Below, piece by piece: positions 1 through 13,000 of a stretch of DNA of 64,000 bases. Each line of letters starts with the position of its first letter. The stretch's first letter is position 1. Origin of the DNA: Macquaria australasica (taxonomy: Eukaryota; Chordata; Actinopteri; Centrarchiformes; Percichthyidae); contig SEMN01000410.1 of NCBI GenBank assembly GCA_005408345.1, forward strand, positions 359,501-423,500. Direction: 5' to 3'. The notes beneath the pieces were generated by a model. It searched no databases. It was not told the DNA's origin and saw only the letters and a list, made by a program, of their open reading frames with translations. Position numbers and translations under genes: made by a program.

Positions 1-502
1 TAACTCAAAATTAGCAACAAAACTACTTTTTTTCCTAACATCACATCCCACTGTATGTATGTATGTATGCATGTAGCCTAGTCCTATACTCTGACCTGTA
101 AATGGAGCACAGCTTTATCAGCGACTGAAATGCCAATATTAGCATGTGCTACAACTCACTGATAGCTAAATAGCTTTAGAAATACAGTGCTTCTAAATAA
201 AATATGACAACAGGAACACTTTTTATTTCTATTAGTATCGCCTCCGGTACAGCAGGTGGTAGTGTGTGTTCTATTGACTCGTATGTCAACCGCCATTTTT
301 ACTTGGAAGAAAAACGACACCGTGGGATAGCAGGACTAGCAGCTAGCTAATATTTACAAAGTGGAACATGGATTACAGATGCGTTTCAAAGTTTTCCCGC
401 TTGTGTCTCTAAGGTCATGAGCTTTTGAACACCTTGTTTCTCCGTGAGCTCACACTACGGACACACACAGCGACGCTGTAACGCTATATTAAATGAGCAG
501 CT
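1..502. other. 5' flank of tyw3
   Basis: No coding exon is visible here. The last 100 bases before the tyw3 start contain a few CpGs but no obvious TATA box. A short GTAT/GTATGT repeat lies near 53-75. The promoter and 5' untranslated region of tyw3 are inferred to be within about 280-502 from position alone. Confidence 0.3.
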
Positions 503-3500
503 ATGGAGAAAATGTTCAGCCAGTGGAAGAAGCAGTGTCTGAACAAGCTGGACCTGAGTAAGAAGGGCAGTGTGGATGAAGATGTTGAACATGTAGTGTC
601 TCTGCTCAACAGCTGTGAGGAGTACTTCACCACCAGCTCCTGCTCTGGTAGAATCATCCTCATCGATGGGGTGAGAGAGGCTTTACTCAAGACTGGACTG
701 TGAGGACAGGTCCTCTGTTTCCAGATAGTCCTAACACGCTATCAACTACAAGTTCTTTTATTTTTAAGCTTTTATCAGAGCCTTGGGTATTCCTTTGACA
801 TGAAAAAAATACATAATTATTTAAAATGTTTCAAAGAGATTGAATATTGCCACAGCATTTTGTCTACCAACAGTAGTCTGGTATGTTGGTGTTGGCCTTG
901 TTATTTAAAATCCTGTCTCGTCTTCTCCCTTCTAGGCTCCAGAGAGCACTGATGTCCAGAAACACAAGTGTGTTTGGCTGTTTGTCTCACACCAGAAATG
1001 CAAATCTGATGACCTGGTGAGATATGACAAACTTCAGTACTAGTGATATTTCATTTGGATCTAATATTAACAAAGAGTGCATTGTGTTTGCTCTTCAGAT
1101 GTCTGGCCTGGCCAGGTCCAGTGGAGATGCAGTGTTGAAGTTTGAGCCCTTTGTGTTGCATGTTCAGTGTAGGCGCCTGGATGATGCACAGCTGATGGTG
1201 AGATTGACTGAATAACTGAATGTATGTGTCTGTGTATAGTGTTGAACCATTACAGTGTTGATTTATGAGTCAAAAAGACAACATAAAGGTGAAGGTCTAA
1301 TCTTCATGTGTGTAAGAATTGATTCTTACTAATTGAGATTAAAGCACTATACTAGTGATTTTTATATGTTCTAATAAACCATTACACACACTTTACATTA
1401 TGGTCAGTTATCTTTTAAAGCCTACCATTCTGTATGTCTTCAGATTGATTTCCGTCCTTCCAGTGAGCCTTTACTTTCCTTTGATTTCAGTCCAGTAGGG
1501 ACATGAACTTGCAGAGACTTAGAAGAGTGATGGTTTTCTGGGTTTTAGGACTCATTCCTGCAGCACACTATGATATGCCACTCGTAGTGTCATATGCAGG
1601 CTCCTGTTGTTCTACTGTCATATGGCACACCAAAATGAAACACCAAAACAAGATGACATGTGTTCCACTGATATTTAGCACTTTTTACTGGCAGCCACTA
1701 TATAGAACTGGTAGCTTATACCATAGTAACAGTATGCCTCTCTGTTGACTATTTTGAGTCACTAAGAATTGGCACTTTTCATTCTCAATGTTGCTGACTT
1801 GAAAGTGGACTGAGACAGGTGATGTATCCCAGTGAACAATTAGTCACCTATATTCTTTTGTCCATTGGTAATGCAGTGGTGAGCAGGGACCATTTTAAAA
1901 GCTTTCCTTGGGTGGTACATACAGGGATGGTCCTGTGTCAGAGAACTGATGGCCATCTACCAAACGGCTAACCATTAATGGCAATAGAAATAATGGATGT
2001 TCTGAAAAGGATAATATGAATCAGTTCATTTCTTACAGTGCAGCAGCCAATTATCTAATCACAGATTGTCAGGTTGTCCTTGAATGCACCAGCAGTAAGT
2101 TTCCTTCCCTGCTTACGTCCACCTTACCAGGAGGTGATGTAGTAAATTTGACAAAAAAGACAATCAGTTTTTCACTGTGATTGATTACCTGTCCTAATCA
2201 AGTTTCAAGTCTTAAGTTCATTCATAGTGTTATGAAATGATGTGAAACTGATGGCTGCCTAGAAGGAAGGAAATCAAACTAAAACTTACTGTATGCTCTG
2301 GGAAAAGCATTAGCAATTTGTAGTTAAAGCCTCAATCTGTCATTGATGTCCAGTTCAATTTATACGTCACTGTCACGATCAACATTATGTCGAATTCCAG
2401 TTGTAACCCATGGAATGCAGTCCACATGGTCTGCATTTAAATACAAAATATACACACCACTACATGGACTGGACTTGGAACGTGGACCATGTGGACTAAA
2501 CATGGAAGTTTTTTTGTTTTGAACTAAGTTGTTCTGGAAGGTTGTGTTGTTAGATTTTACTCATTAGGTCTTCACATGGGGCCACTTTTCAGGATAGTGG
2601 ATTAAATAAACTGACCAGTCTGTCATTAAAATGTCATGTCTGTCTTCTAGCACTCAGTGGCCATCAACTCAGGCTTCAGGAACTCTGGTCTCACTGTCAG
2701 CAAGACGGGAAAATTCATCACGGTAGGCTCTCATGAATGACATTTCCAGGATCATGGCGAAAACAATTTGGTTACTCTACCAGTACCATTAGAATCCATT
2801 ACATAGTAAATTTAACTTTGGACAGTCCATGTAGTAGAAACAGCAAACTTTGCTGCATGTATTGCTTGCATATACTGTTTAAAAGGTGTAAATGTACCCT
2901 TCCTGTATTTTGTCCCTCTAGGCAGTCCGTAGTACCCATGGCCTGGAGGTTCCGCTCAGCCATGAAGGAAAGCTCCTGGTTGAACATGAGTACATCCATT
3001 TCCTAACTCAGATAGCCAATCAGAAGATGGAGGAGAACCTTAGACGGATCCACAGGTCAGTCTGCTAATTGGCTCTCTCCTATTCAGTGAATGGTAAAGC
3101 TAACAGTGGCCTTTAGCCACTACACAAATAAAAGGTTCTCCCTAATTATATGCATCAGAATTCAGTTCAAACATGCAAATGTAAACCCAGCTGCAGGGAG
3201 CTCTGATATTTATTTATTTATTGGTCATCTCCAGGTTCTACCAGAATCTCCAGTCAGCCCTGCCTACAGAGAAACTCCAAAAACTCCAAATCCCAGATCC
3301 CCCCATCTCGCAGGAACTACAAGACCCCCCTCACAGAATGGAGACAGAAAAGGGGAAGGAAGAAAAAGAAAAGGAGGAGAAGAACAAAACAAGTGTGTAT
3401 AAACGGAGGCGGAAGAGAGAACAACAGCGTCAGACTGACTGTTGCCATGGTGACGAGCGTAGCAGTGTGCCAGAGCTGGGTGACTGTCTGGATTTGTTCA

Positions 3501-3505
3501 CATGA
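503..3505 (+). CDS. tyw3: TYW3, tRNA wybutosine-synthesizing protein 3 (274 aa, six exons)
   Basis: Coding exons are 503-670, 936-1016, 1099-1197, 2651-2722, 2922-3055 and 3235-3505. All junctions are GT-AG and the phases agree, giving 274 aa (human TYW3 is about 259). TYW3 is the S-adenosylmethionine-dependent N4-methyltransferase step in making wybutosine at position 37 of tRNA-Phe. Seen in the sequence: KKGSVDED near residues 20-27, the family signature TSSCSGR at 44-50, KFEPFVLHVQCR in exon 3, GFRNSGLTV in exon 4, and RSTHGLEVPLSHEGKL in exon 5. The last exon encodes a charged lysine/glutamate-rich tail, which is also variable in other vertebrates. The ATG at 503 lies in the context GCTATGG and begins the conserved N-terminus. 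In human, TYW3 lies near LHX8, matching the LIM exon at the right edge here. Confidence 0.93.
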
Positions 3506-3812
3506 AGTAGTGGCTCTGCTAACACGCTAACAGGCTCCTTTCATCATTGACTGGATAATAGTGTCGCTCTTTTGTGTGTGGATTATTAGTTTTACTTGAG
3601 AGAGCTAGGGCTTGTATTACAAAAACAAACACCATGGTAACCTACACTGCACCGCTAACCTGCTCTGGAGCAGGTTGAAGTCAGTAGATCAGTTTAAAAT
3701 GAGCCTGTCTACTGATGAATCAGCTCACCGGAATAATGGATCCATCATTTCTACAGGGTCTCAACGTGGACAGAAGGACTGCTTTTACAATAACATGACA
3801 AGCAATAAGAGC

Positions 3813-3818
3813 AATAAA
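3813..3818 (+). terminator. Candidate polyadenylation signal of tyw3
   Basis: An AATAAA hexamer lies about 310 bases after the tyw3 stop codon. A second one follows near 3930. Which is used cannot be told from sequence alone. Confidence 0.45.
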
Positions 3819-4484
3819 GACATTTTTATACATCAGTAGAAACATTTTGCTTTCCATGATTTCAGAAATTAAACATGCCGTATTTCTCTTTTTAATCATT
3901 CTTATTACAAAGTACAAGCTATCACAGCAATAAATAGGGCTAACAGTCCTAAAGGAGTTAAAAATTCTGTTGCCATTCAACAACTACAGCTCCCATGAGG
4001 CTTTGGCAGTGCTTCTGTGGCTAAGACTCATGGGTGTGCTATTGTTGGATGCTAACAAAATAGTTAGTTTCTTTGTTAAAATCACAAGGTGCATACATTT
4101 GGCTGTCCAGTACGGATGCTCATTTAGAATACAAAACTCCAATATCATATTTGAACTAGAAAGAACAATGAAAGAAACTCATAGTGTGGCTGAGGCTATG
4201 CCAACAGAGCTTGGAATTGTCTTAGAAGAAAACCTAAAGCACCGCTACAATCTGGGTGCTTGATGAAAGGTCATGACACTTAATGAAATAGTGCAACAAG
4301 GCATAAGAAAAAGAAAAAAGATACAAGACTAAAATTACATTTTTATTGACAGACAAATGTTCTGCCACAAAGTCTACTTCTATGACTATTTATAATGTTC
4401 AATTTAGGTTGATACTTAGAGAGGTGTTAAATCAATTAAATGTTTTAACATTGATGTCACATAGTAATTGACTGCATTATATTG

Positions 4485-4672
4485 AGGTGTTTCTAATATT
4501 CTGACCCCCTCATGTATGTAAATAGAGAGGACAAAAAATTTGAAACACCCTTAATATAATGTAGTCCAGTACAACATCACCTTCAACTATGGCCTCATTA
4601 ATAAACCTATAATTGAATTTACACAACTTACATTAGATTGTACAGGTGTACCTAATAAAGTGGCCACTGAGT
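4485..4672. repeat. Teleost interspersed repeat (GTACACCTAATAAAGTGG end)
   Basis: The segment runs from GAGGTGTTTCTAATATTCTGA to GTACACCTAATAAAGTGGCC. I recognise both ends from a common fish interspersed repeat. No coding sequence is visible. The class (MITE or SINE-like) is not settled. Confidence 0.5.
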
Positions 4673-4699
4673 TTATTGTCATTGAGTTGAGCATTGTTC

Positions 4700-4845
4700 A
4701 AGGCAAGGCAGCTTTATTTATGTAGCACATTTCAAACAGACAGTTCAAAGTTCTTTACATAGGCAAAGAAAATCATTAGAATGACATTCAAAGCAATAAG
4801 AATAAAATCAATAAAGATAGAATAAAATAAAATACACAAAATCTT
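4700..4845. repeat. Repeat with CAGCTTTATTTATGTAGCAC head
   Basis: The head motif TTTATTTATGTAGCACATTTC, followed by an A-rich tail with repeated AATAAAAT, matches the broad teleost family whose copies start TTTATTTRTATAGC. Relatives lie near 11190, 12238, 19510 and 23858. It sits in the tyw3-plppr5 intergenic region. Confidence 0.45.
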
Positions 4846-5615
4846 TGTTTCTGTCACATTGGTGAAACATGGGCAAAGGTGAAACAAACAGTTTTCATAT
4901 TTTCATCAGATGTCAAAGGTCTGAAATCACTCTTATAAGTGTGCTGTTAGTGTTTGTTGATGTATATAATGTGTTTACAGGGTGGCAGGGCTGTCTGAGG
5001 TGATTCTATCCTGGAGGCGAGTTGACACACAGAGTTAACTGGTTGGTACGGGCACTGAATGGACCTTCCTATTGGCTCAGCTTCCAGTTATGTAGATACA
5101 AAAAACCTCTGCACTGTGTTGTAGCTCTCACTAATAGTCTTTTTTTTTTAGACATACATCCCAAATGCACGATCTGTGACACAAGATTATGGTAGTCCTA
5201 TTAAACGTATACCTAAACTCTGACTGAAAGCTTGTAATGTCTTAAAATAGAGTGCGCAGATCCTGCTGTGTGGAAGCTGTTTATTATTTACATTATGTAC
5301 AATATTACCACTGGAGGGCAGCAGTGCTCATTGTATTACAACTCCAACTGTAGGCTGTTTGGTTTCTCAGTGTATTTCTTTTTGTATTGAGTGACATTCA
5401 CTGGGATTGAGCTAATCTTGACTAGAGTTGTAGAGGAATGGAGGGTGAACCAGGGATCAGTTCACAAACTCACCACCTGACAGAGTTTTTTATGTGAAGT
5501 ACAGTCAAGCAGATCAACCTTGTAAGTAATAGTCTCTTAAAAAGCTCTTGTAGAAATGTGATGAATGAATGTCATAAATATGATACATTTTTCCCCACCT
5601 GGTGGCCATTTGCCT

Positions 5616-6443
5616 TAAAGCTGCACTAATTAATATTCTAATATAATATCTATTCTTATCTAATATTTATTTTCCAGGGGTGATGTCATAGTCAGGTGAG
5701 CCTGTTTGGGGGCCCCATGGCAAAAATTTGCTGGTGGACCCCTATTGGCCCATCCCACCCCAATCCACCCACCTCCCAACCACGATGCATTCTATACACT
5801 TTGTTGATGCCAGGGACCAGTACTGCTGGAATATAACATTTGTAACACATTTGCAGTTAAACAGATTACAAAAATTCACATTTACATGCAGTGAATCTGA
5901 GGCTTTTGGCCCTGGGACAGTTAGTTAGTCTCCAGCCTTGTCATTTTAAGGGAGCTGTGTTGGGAGTTATCGTCCAACACTTCAGTTCCTCAGGAGCTTT
6001 TTAGCCTCTTTTAGCTAACTGTTTTTATTTATTTTTTTTTATTTTTTTTTTGTTGTTGTGGTTTTTAACTCCACTCTCATCAACCTACAGCAGGCAGCTG
6101 TTGTCAGTGAAAAAGCTCTGATAGACTGACTGTTCATTACCTGCCCAGCACCAAACAGCAGACAGACAGAGTTAGCAACTAGCTGGTGAACATAGTCGAG
6201 CATTTAGCAGCTAAAGAGCCAGATAGAGACCAAAAACACAGTGAATATTGGACTTCATCGGGTGGACAAAAACATGACGACAAATAAATGCTACTGTTGC
6301 TGTGTGTCTGCTGGATGTGTAAATGGACAAATGTTTGCTAACACGTAAGCTATATCAACTTTGTAAGGTGATAATGTCAATGCTATGTTTGTAGCTTGCT
6401 TTGCTGTCCCTGTGGCTAAATAAAATCCATTAATGCAGCTTTA
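5616..6443. mobile_element. Family A non-autonomous DNA transposon, copy 1 (828 bp)
   Basis: The left end reads TAAAGCTGCACTAAT and the right end ATTAATGCAGCTTTA, which are inverted copies of each other. The inner part shares long blocks with the copies at 7986, 29913 and 43540, for example ACCAAACAGCAGACAGACA and GCTGGTGAACATAGT. This copy is about 280 bp longer than copy 2. The extra sequence, roughly 5670-5950, has a G/C-run start and no counterpart in the other copies, so it is probably a later insertion. No transposase is seen, so the superfamily is unassigned. Confidence 0.7.
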
Positions 6444-6937
6444 ATAATGTACAAGTAGAGGTCAAACCATGTTTTAATGCTATACCTTTAAAAAAAACAC
6501 CTGATGCAATTTATAAAGTCAGTCTATAAACTCATACTGTTTCCCCTGCAATTTCTCTTATTCACCAATTCTGCTAAGTAAGTACTGATGTGAGTTAGTG
6601 TTCAGTAGACTGCAAGTGGCTCTTTAGAGATTGTTCAGTGAAACAGAATGAATTCCCTGGTTCACTGTAGTCGGGTGATTCAGGAAATTCACAGGAGCGG
6701 AAGAACAAGGTTTCCCTCTCACAGAATCAAGGCAAAGAAGAACGACTTTCTCTGTCTCTGAGGGGCAAATCATCATCATCTTCACTATAGTCATCATCAT
6801 CATCAGTGGTTTGATATTTGCACTCGAGAATTGTTCAAGAATTGTTCAGTTGGGCTATACATCATATTGGCACAAAATTGGATTATAAAATGTTATTGTG
6901 GGTGACATGAATTAGGAATGAGTATAACTGGATTATT

Positions 6938-7087
6938 CACCATGGTAACACAAACTAGAAATTGACAAAATTAGACAGTAGTAATTGGAAGTTACAAGTT
7001 GGATTTTTCACCACCGTGGTAACAGTATCCAGGACCTTGTACGGCTGAATTCCTCATCACCGTGGTAACAGTATCCAAGACCTTGTA
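6938..7087 (+). promoter_or_regulatory. Three CACCRTGGTAACA motifs upstream of plppr5
   Basis: CACCATGGTAACA occurs at 6938, and CACCGTGGTAACAGTATCC occurs at 7012 and 7058. The last two lie in 30-bp blocks that differ at one base and are offset by 46 bp. The core resembles the RFX X-box half-sites (RYYNYY and GGTAAC). The third block ends 13 bases before the plppr5 start codon, so it is probably in the 5' untranslated region or proximal promoter. Binding is inferred, not shown. Confidence 0.3.
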
Positions 7088-7099
7088 AGAGGCTGTACC

Positions 7100-10020
7100 A
7101 TGCTGTACTTCCAGGTGGTGATTTTGGCAGCTACAGTGATGCTGGTTTACTACTGTGAGTTCACTGACACGTTCAGTCCGGCACAGCAGGGCTTCATCTG
7201 CAGAGACCCGACTTTAACAAAGCCGGATCCTGGACCTGAACAGGACAGCCGCATACAGCCCGTAATTCTGTACTCTGTGGTGGGTGGACTGCCTGTTGTA
7301 CTGGTAAGTCTAACTGTCATTTAAACGCAATCATCAGATGGTATGGTTTTTCTTTGTTGTGATGAAGATAATGATGCCACTGGAGAAAGCTAGAGAGAGA
7401 GGGATACAGGGAGCCCCCCCCCCCCAGTCATACATGTTAAAGTATTTTTAACATTACTTAGCCATGTTTTTATATTTCAGGTTTTCAAATTTACACCCAC
7501 ACCTGTTCTCTTTCATTAAAGATGAATTGAAAGACATTACTACTAATTTTCCTGATGTGTTTGCTGACTCTGTGCTCGAATTAGCTAGGTTACGCCTCCC
7601 TACAGCATTCAGAGATTGCTTGATGCCTGTTTAAATTAACGTGGTAGCCAATCTCAACAAGAGAATAAAAGAGTAACAAGACATAGTTAAAAGAGAAAGA
7701 GAGACAGAGGTGTGAAGAAAGACTTGTAGACACAAGGAGGCTTAGTTTACATGAAACGGTCCCTTGTTAGAAAACTGGCCAGTTGCAGCTGCTTCAACAA
7801 AAGATAAATTATAGAATTTACTGTTCATAAACAGACACAGTTTGAGCAAATGTTAATTTTAACAAACACAACTGACATCAACACTCAGACATGTGAAATG
7901 ATGTAGAAGAGGTGTATGAAAAAATATGCATTATAGCATTAATGTGCTATGCAGTTAGCAAAAGAACAAATTGAGATGAAAGTCTTAAAGCTGCACTAAT
8001 CAATATTTTTATATTAACAATGTATCAAATGACTGTGTAATGTGAATGACCTACAGAGAATTATCAGCAACTCTGCAGTTCCTCTCAGCTGTATGGAGGG
8101 TTTTAGCGCCTTTCAGCTCATTGTTTTGGTTTAAAGGTGTGCAACTTTACCGTTGTAGTTAAGTGTCACCGCTCTCATCAACTTTGTTTCCAGCAGGCAG
8201 CTGTTTTCAGTGAAAAAGTTCTGATAAACCCACTGCACACTCCCTGCCCACACCAAACAGCAGACAGAAAAAGTTAGTAACTAGCTGGTGAACATAGTGG
8301 AGCATTTTGCAGCTAAAGAGCCTGATATTTCTCTGAAGAGTTGGTGGAGACCAAAGCAGAACTAAAAGCGGAGTGAATATTGGACTTACATTCACTACTC
8401 TGCTGGATGTCTAAATTATAAGCAACTGTGTGCTAACATGCTCAACACAGTAACTAAGGTGATAATATGCCAATGTTGTGTTTACAGCTTATTGCGCTGC
8501 CCCCAAGTGGCGAAAAAAAAATCAATTATAAATAAATCAATTATAAATAAATAAATATTCAACTAATGAAAGGAATATAATAATATTATTATTTGTATTT
8601 ACAGTAATGATAATTCAACCATACTGTATGTATTCAGCATGTACCAAAAATGGGCATTGTATTCACATGAAGACACCATGACATAGTGTAGCTGTTCAGT
8701 AATATGGGACCACACATCCTTCCAAACACTGACATGGTTATCTAGCAGCTAGTGCTAAGTAGCGTCATTTAAAAAAAACAACAACATTACAAACTTAACT
8801 CACAACTTACGACCCAAACGTCCTTTTCTACCAAAAGCTGTGGAGAAAGCTTTCAAGATACAGTTTAGGGATTGTTTGAGTACTCATGATCTGATGTGTT
8901 GGCACGAATGCTGTTTTAGAGGATTTTTTCACACTGGGAAGATATTGTGACAAACTGAATAATTGGAATAGTTGAGGTTTGAAAATGAGCTTGTGTGTGA
9001 GACATTGCTGATATCTTCATTCCAACAATGCAACAATCCCAAATTTATCTCCAAAAGTAATCTTATTTTTTCATTCTGTTTCGCAGATTTCAGCAGTAGA
9101 GCTAGTTATCTTCCTCCTTCACTACAACTCAAACAGCCTGTACGACCAAGAGAAGGTTGTTGTCATGGGTGACTGTTGCTATGTGAACCCCATGGTGCGC
9201 AGGACCTTCCGTTTCCTTGGTAATCTAAGAACAAATATTGCACGAAACCTGTACTGATATTATTTATTTTTTATCCATAATCTCATGTCTTTGGTGGTAT
9301 CTGGTTAAACTGAATATAATTTTTGTCATTATAACCATTCTTTTGATATCACATGTCACAATGCCTATTTGCTACATAATAAACACTCAGTAATTAACTA
9401 TAATTAGGAGTAAACTGAGATTTCAGACACTAATAAATTATTATCAGTTTGCATCCTCACTGACAGATGAAGTGTTGTACCACTGTTGTACCATTTTTGC
9501 ATTTGCAATGTGGGATTATTAGTAGACAGTAGTGTCCATGCTATGTTCCATTGAATTTTTGTGGGAATATATCATGCATAAATTCCACATTAAAAATTTG
9601 GTCATTGAAATAAAATGGCAGAGGGTAACAGTGCACTACATAGGGAGGGATTTCAGACACAGCACACATCATTATAATGTGTCATTCTGACAAGATACTT
9701 TTCTTGTTATAATGACAACGTTTTTTTCTATAATGATGGCACCTCTGGGCTGCCGTACTAAACAAGCAAGACTACAGTCAACATAAAGGGTAGCTTTTAT
9801 TTCATGTCAGTAATGTTGTCAGTGCTAGTTTCTCTGCTAGCAAAGTCATTCATACATATTTGTGCACGATAGTAGGTTTCATGCTAACACTGTAGCATAC
9901 ACTATATTAAGTGACAGAGAGCGCCATGCTAACATTTTAGCATTACCTACGTGGATGCAGTGGTGTAATGTAACTAAGTACATTTACTCAAGTATGACTG
10001 GAGTATTTCCATCTTGTGCT

Positions 10021-10073
<53 letters not shown>

Positions 10074-13000
10074 GATGCATTGGTATAGATTAATCTACCC
10101 AACAGTATGTAAAATAGTTCAAATTAGCTATACCTCGACCAACTAAAACAATACAATGCTATTTAAACATAAATGTATCAGTAATAATAATCTAACACTC
10201 ACGGGACACTTTTTTCTGCTCTGAATACTTTTTCTTTTGATACTTTTACTTTTCACAAATAATATTTATGTACTTTTACCTAAGGAACAGTTTCAGTGCA
10301 GAACCTTTACTTGTAATGGATTATTTTTGTATTGCAGTATTGCTGCTTCTACTTAAGTAAAGGATCAGAATTCTTCCTCCACCATTGTGTTGATGTGAAG
10401 GATTTATTTCAATTGCATTCAACTAAATTCAACTAAAGCTTGTCTCTGCTTTCTTACCATATGTGAATGTAACATGACATGGCACCATGCTGCTTTGAAA
10501 CGTTTCGATTTGTACAGCAATGTAAATCATCTGATCTATGTATGTTTCTCTGTAGGTGTGTATGTCTTCGGTCTGTTTACAACAGACATCTTTGTCAACG
10601 CAGGTCAGCTGGTCACAGGAAGTCTGGCTCCTCACTTCCTGTCAGTTTGCCTGCCCAATTACACTGCCCTCGGCTGCCAGGACACGGCACACTTTGTCAG
10701 CCAATCAGATGCTTGTACCGGTGACCCTGATGACATCATGAGAGCCAGAAAGACTTTCCCCTCCAAAGAGGCTGCACTGAGTCTGTTCACAGCTGTTTAC
10801 CTGGCGGTAAGCGACTCTGTTTAATGTAACAGGTGCTGGAAGTGTCCCAGACCAGCATGAATGATCAACAAGCAGTTTATCTCCATGACTAAAGAAAGTA
10901 TGAGCCCTACCTTACCATATAACACTGGTTTTGAATAGTTTCACAGAGCGAAAATAATCTTCCTTTTCAGATGTATGTCATGTCCTGTGTCGGTTCCAGT
11001 GGAGGTCGTCTGACTGGCCCCCTCTTCAGTCTCTCATTGGTCAGTCTGGCTGTGCTAACAGGCATCAACAGAGTGGCTGAGTACCGAAACCACTGGAGTG
11101 ATGTAATTGCAGGACAAGCCATTGGGGGAGCTATTGCTGTCTTTCTGGTCAGTTATTATTCTTATTATGAGCTGTAGTAGTCAAGTCAAGTCCATTTTAT
11201 TTACATAGCCCAATATCACAAATCACAAATTTGCCTCAGTGGGCTTTACAATCTGTACACCACACGACACCCTCTGTCTTTAGTTTAGACCCTCAATTCA
11301 GATAAGGAACAGTGTAGTGAAAGAGGAGGGATCCCTCTCCCACGGACAGACATGAAATAGATGTCGTGTGTACAGAATAGACCAAAATAGTAAAACTACA
11401 GTATGGACACTCAGGATGACAAACTTTGTGGACACAATCTAAAAACACACAGGACGTCGAGCAACTTCAGGTGTCACCAAACAGATAGGACCTGAGTCAC
11501 ACAACCTCCTCACCACAATGGAACCTGGAAGAGGACAGACTACACAGGCTCACAAGAGGCAAAACTCAAGCACACTGTTCACACAGGAGAAAGAAACAGA
11601 CACACAGAAGGGGGGGGGGGGCTGTGCTTGTGGGACAAACAAACAGAGGGTTAGAGAGATGCAGTGGTTTTCAGAAAATTTACAGTATTCTCGAACATGG
11701 ATTACAGTACTAGGCTACTTAGATTCTTCTTAGATTCTAGGCTACTTAGAGACTGAGACCGACCCGCTGGACGGATAATGGTAACATAACCATTTTCAAC
11801 TTAAAGCCCCCTCACACCCATAGTTCACACTAGAAGATCACCGACAAAAATGTCAAGCACATTTGATAATGACTGGAGACATGTTTCAAAAAGTAGGGTC
11901 AGAGGGCAACTAAAAGGGGATGATGACCTTCTCACAGCAGAGGGCAATGTGCTTGGCCTTCATTTTTGCTTCACCCAACCATTACGTTAGGCAGAGAAAC
12001 CCCTTTGCCGATAAACCTTGTGGGATTCATAATAGTTTGAGAGGTCACCCATCTGTAGCCTGGTTTGGTGGCCTGGTGTCGGGATCTGCTGTACTTTATC
12101 AGGCTCACCTCCAATTTCCATATTCAAAGCTCTTCTTTGTCCTCTGCTCTACTGCAGTTTGTTAGCTTAACAACCCATTCACATCCATGCACTGATATCA
12201 AGTCTCTTCCAAGATTACTAAGTAATAATAATAATAAGCTTTATTTGTATAGCCCCTTTCATACAAAACATGCACCTCAAAGTGCTTTACATTTTAAAAG
12301 AAATAAAACCATGAAACAATTGAAATTAAAAAGAAAGCAGGTAAAGATAAAGTGCTTAGTGTTGCAGAAAAAGCTCAACTGATGAAAAATAAAAGACACT
12401 GAAAGGCATAAAAGATCATTTAAAAACAGCATGTGACAGTAATGTTTGCAAACGTAATCATTTTAATAATTTAGAAAAGACTGAATTAAATAATCTTTAC
12501 ACATGAACGTCAATATGAATGTAATTTGGTAACATAAACCTAGATATACTACAGCAGGTGCTGTAAACACACAGACAGAGTCTGAAGAAGTCAAAATTAC
12601 AGCTCTGTTGTCCAGAAAACAGCTGAATGAACTGAATTTACAAAAGGTAAATCATTTTAGAAATCAATTAATCCATCAGTAAAATCAACAAATCTGTCAG
12701 ATAAATCGAAAGTAATCAATACCAAGTGTTTAACATTTCTGTAAACCTTGCATTTGCCTACGAGACAGACAGGAAACAAAGGCAGAGTACCCTGTTCCTC
12801 AGAGTCAGTCCCTAATTTGTACTCTGATTACAGTATTGATTTAAAATAAATGACTTTCCCTCATGTCACATTTTAAGGTTGTTTTTCAAACTAACCAGAG
12901 AATCTCAGAGCCTCGTTTCAGAGAGTCAGACCAGCACTCTGCCACTGTACATCATCCGTAATAGAAAAGTGGTCTAATGGACTAACTTGCTCCAGGACAC

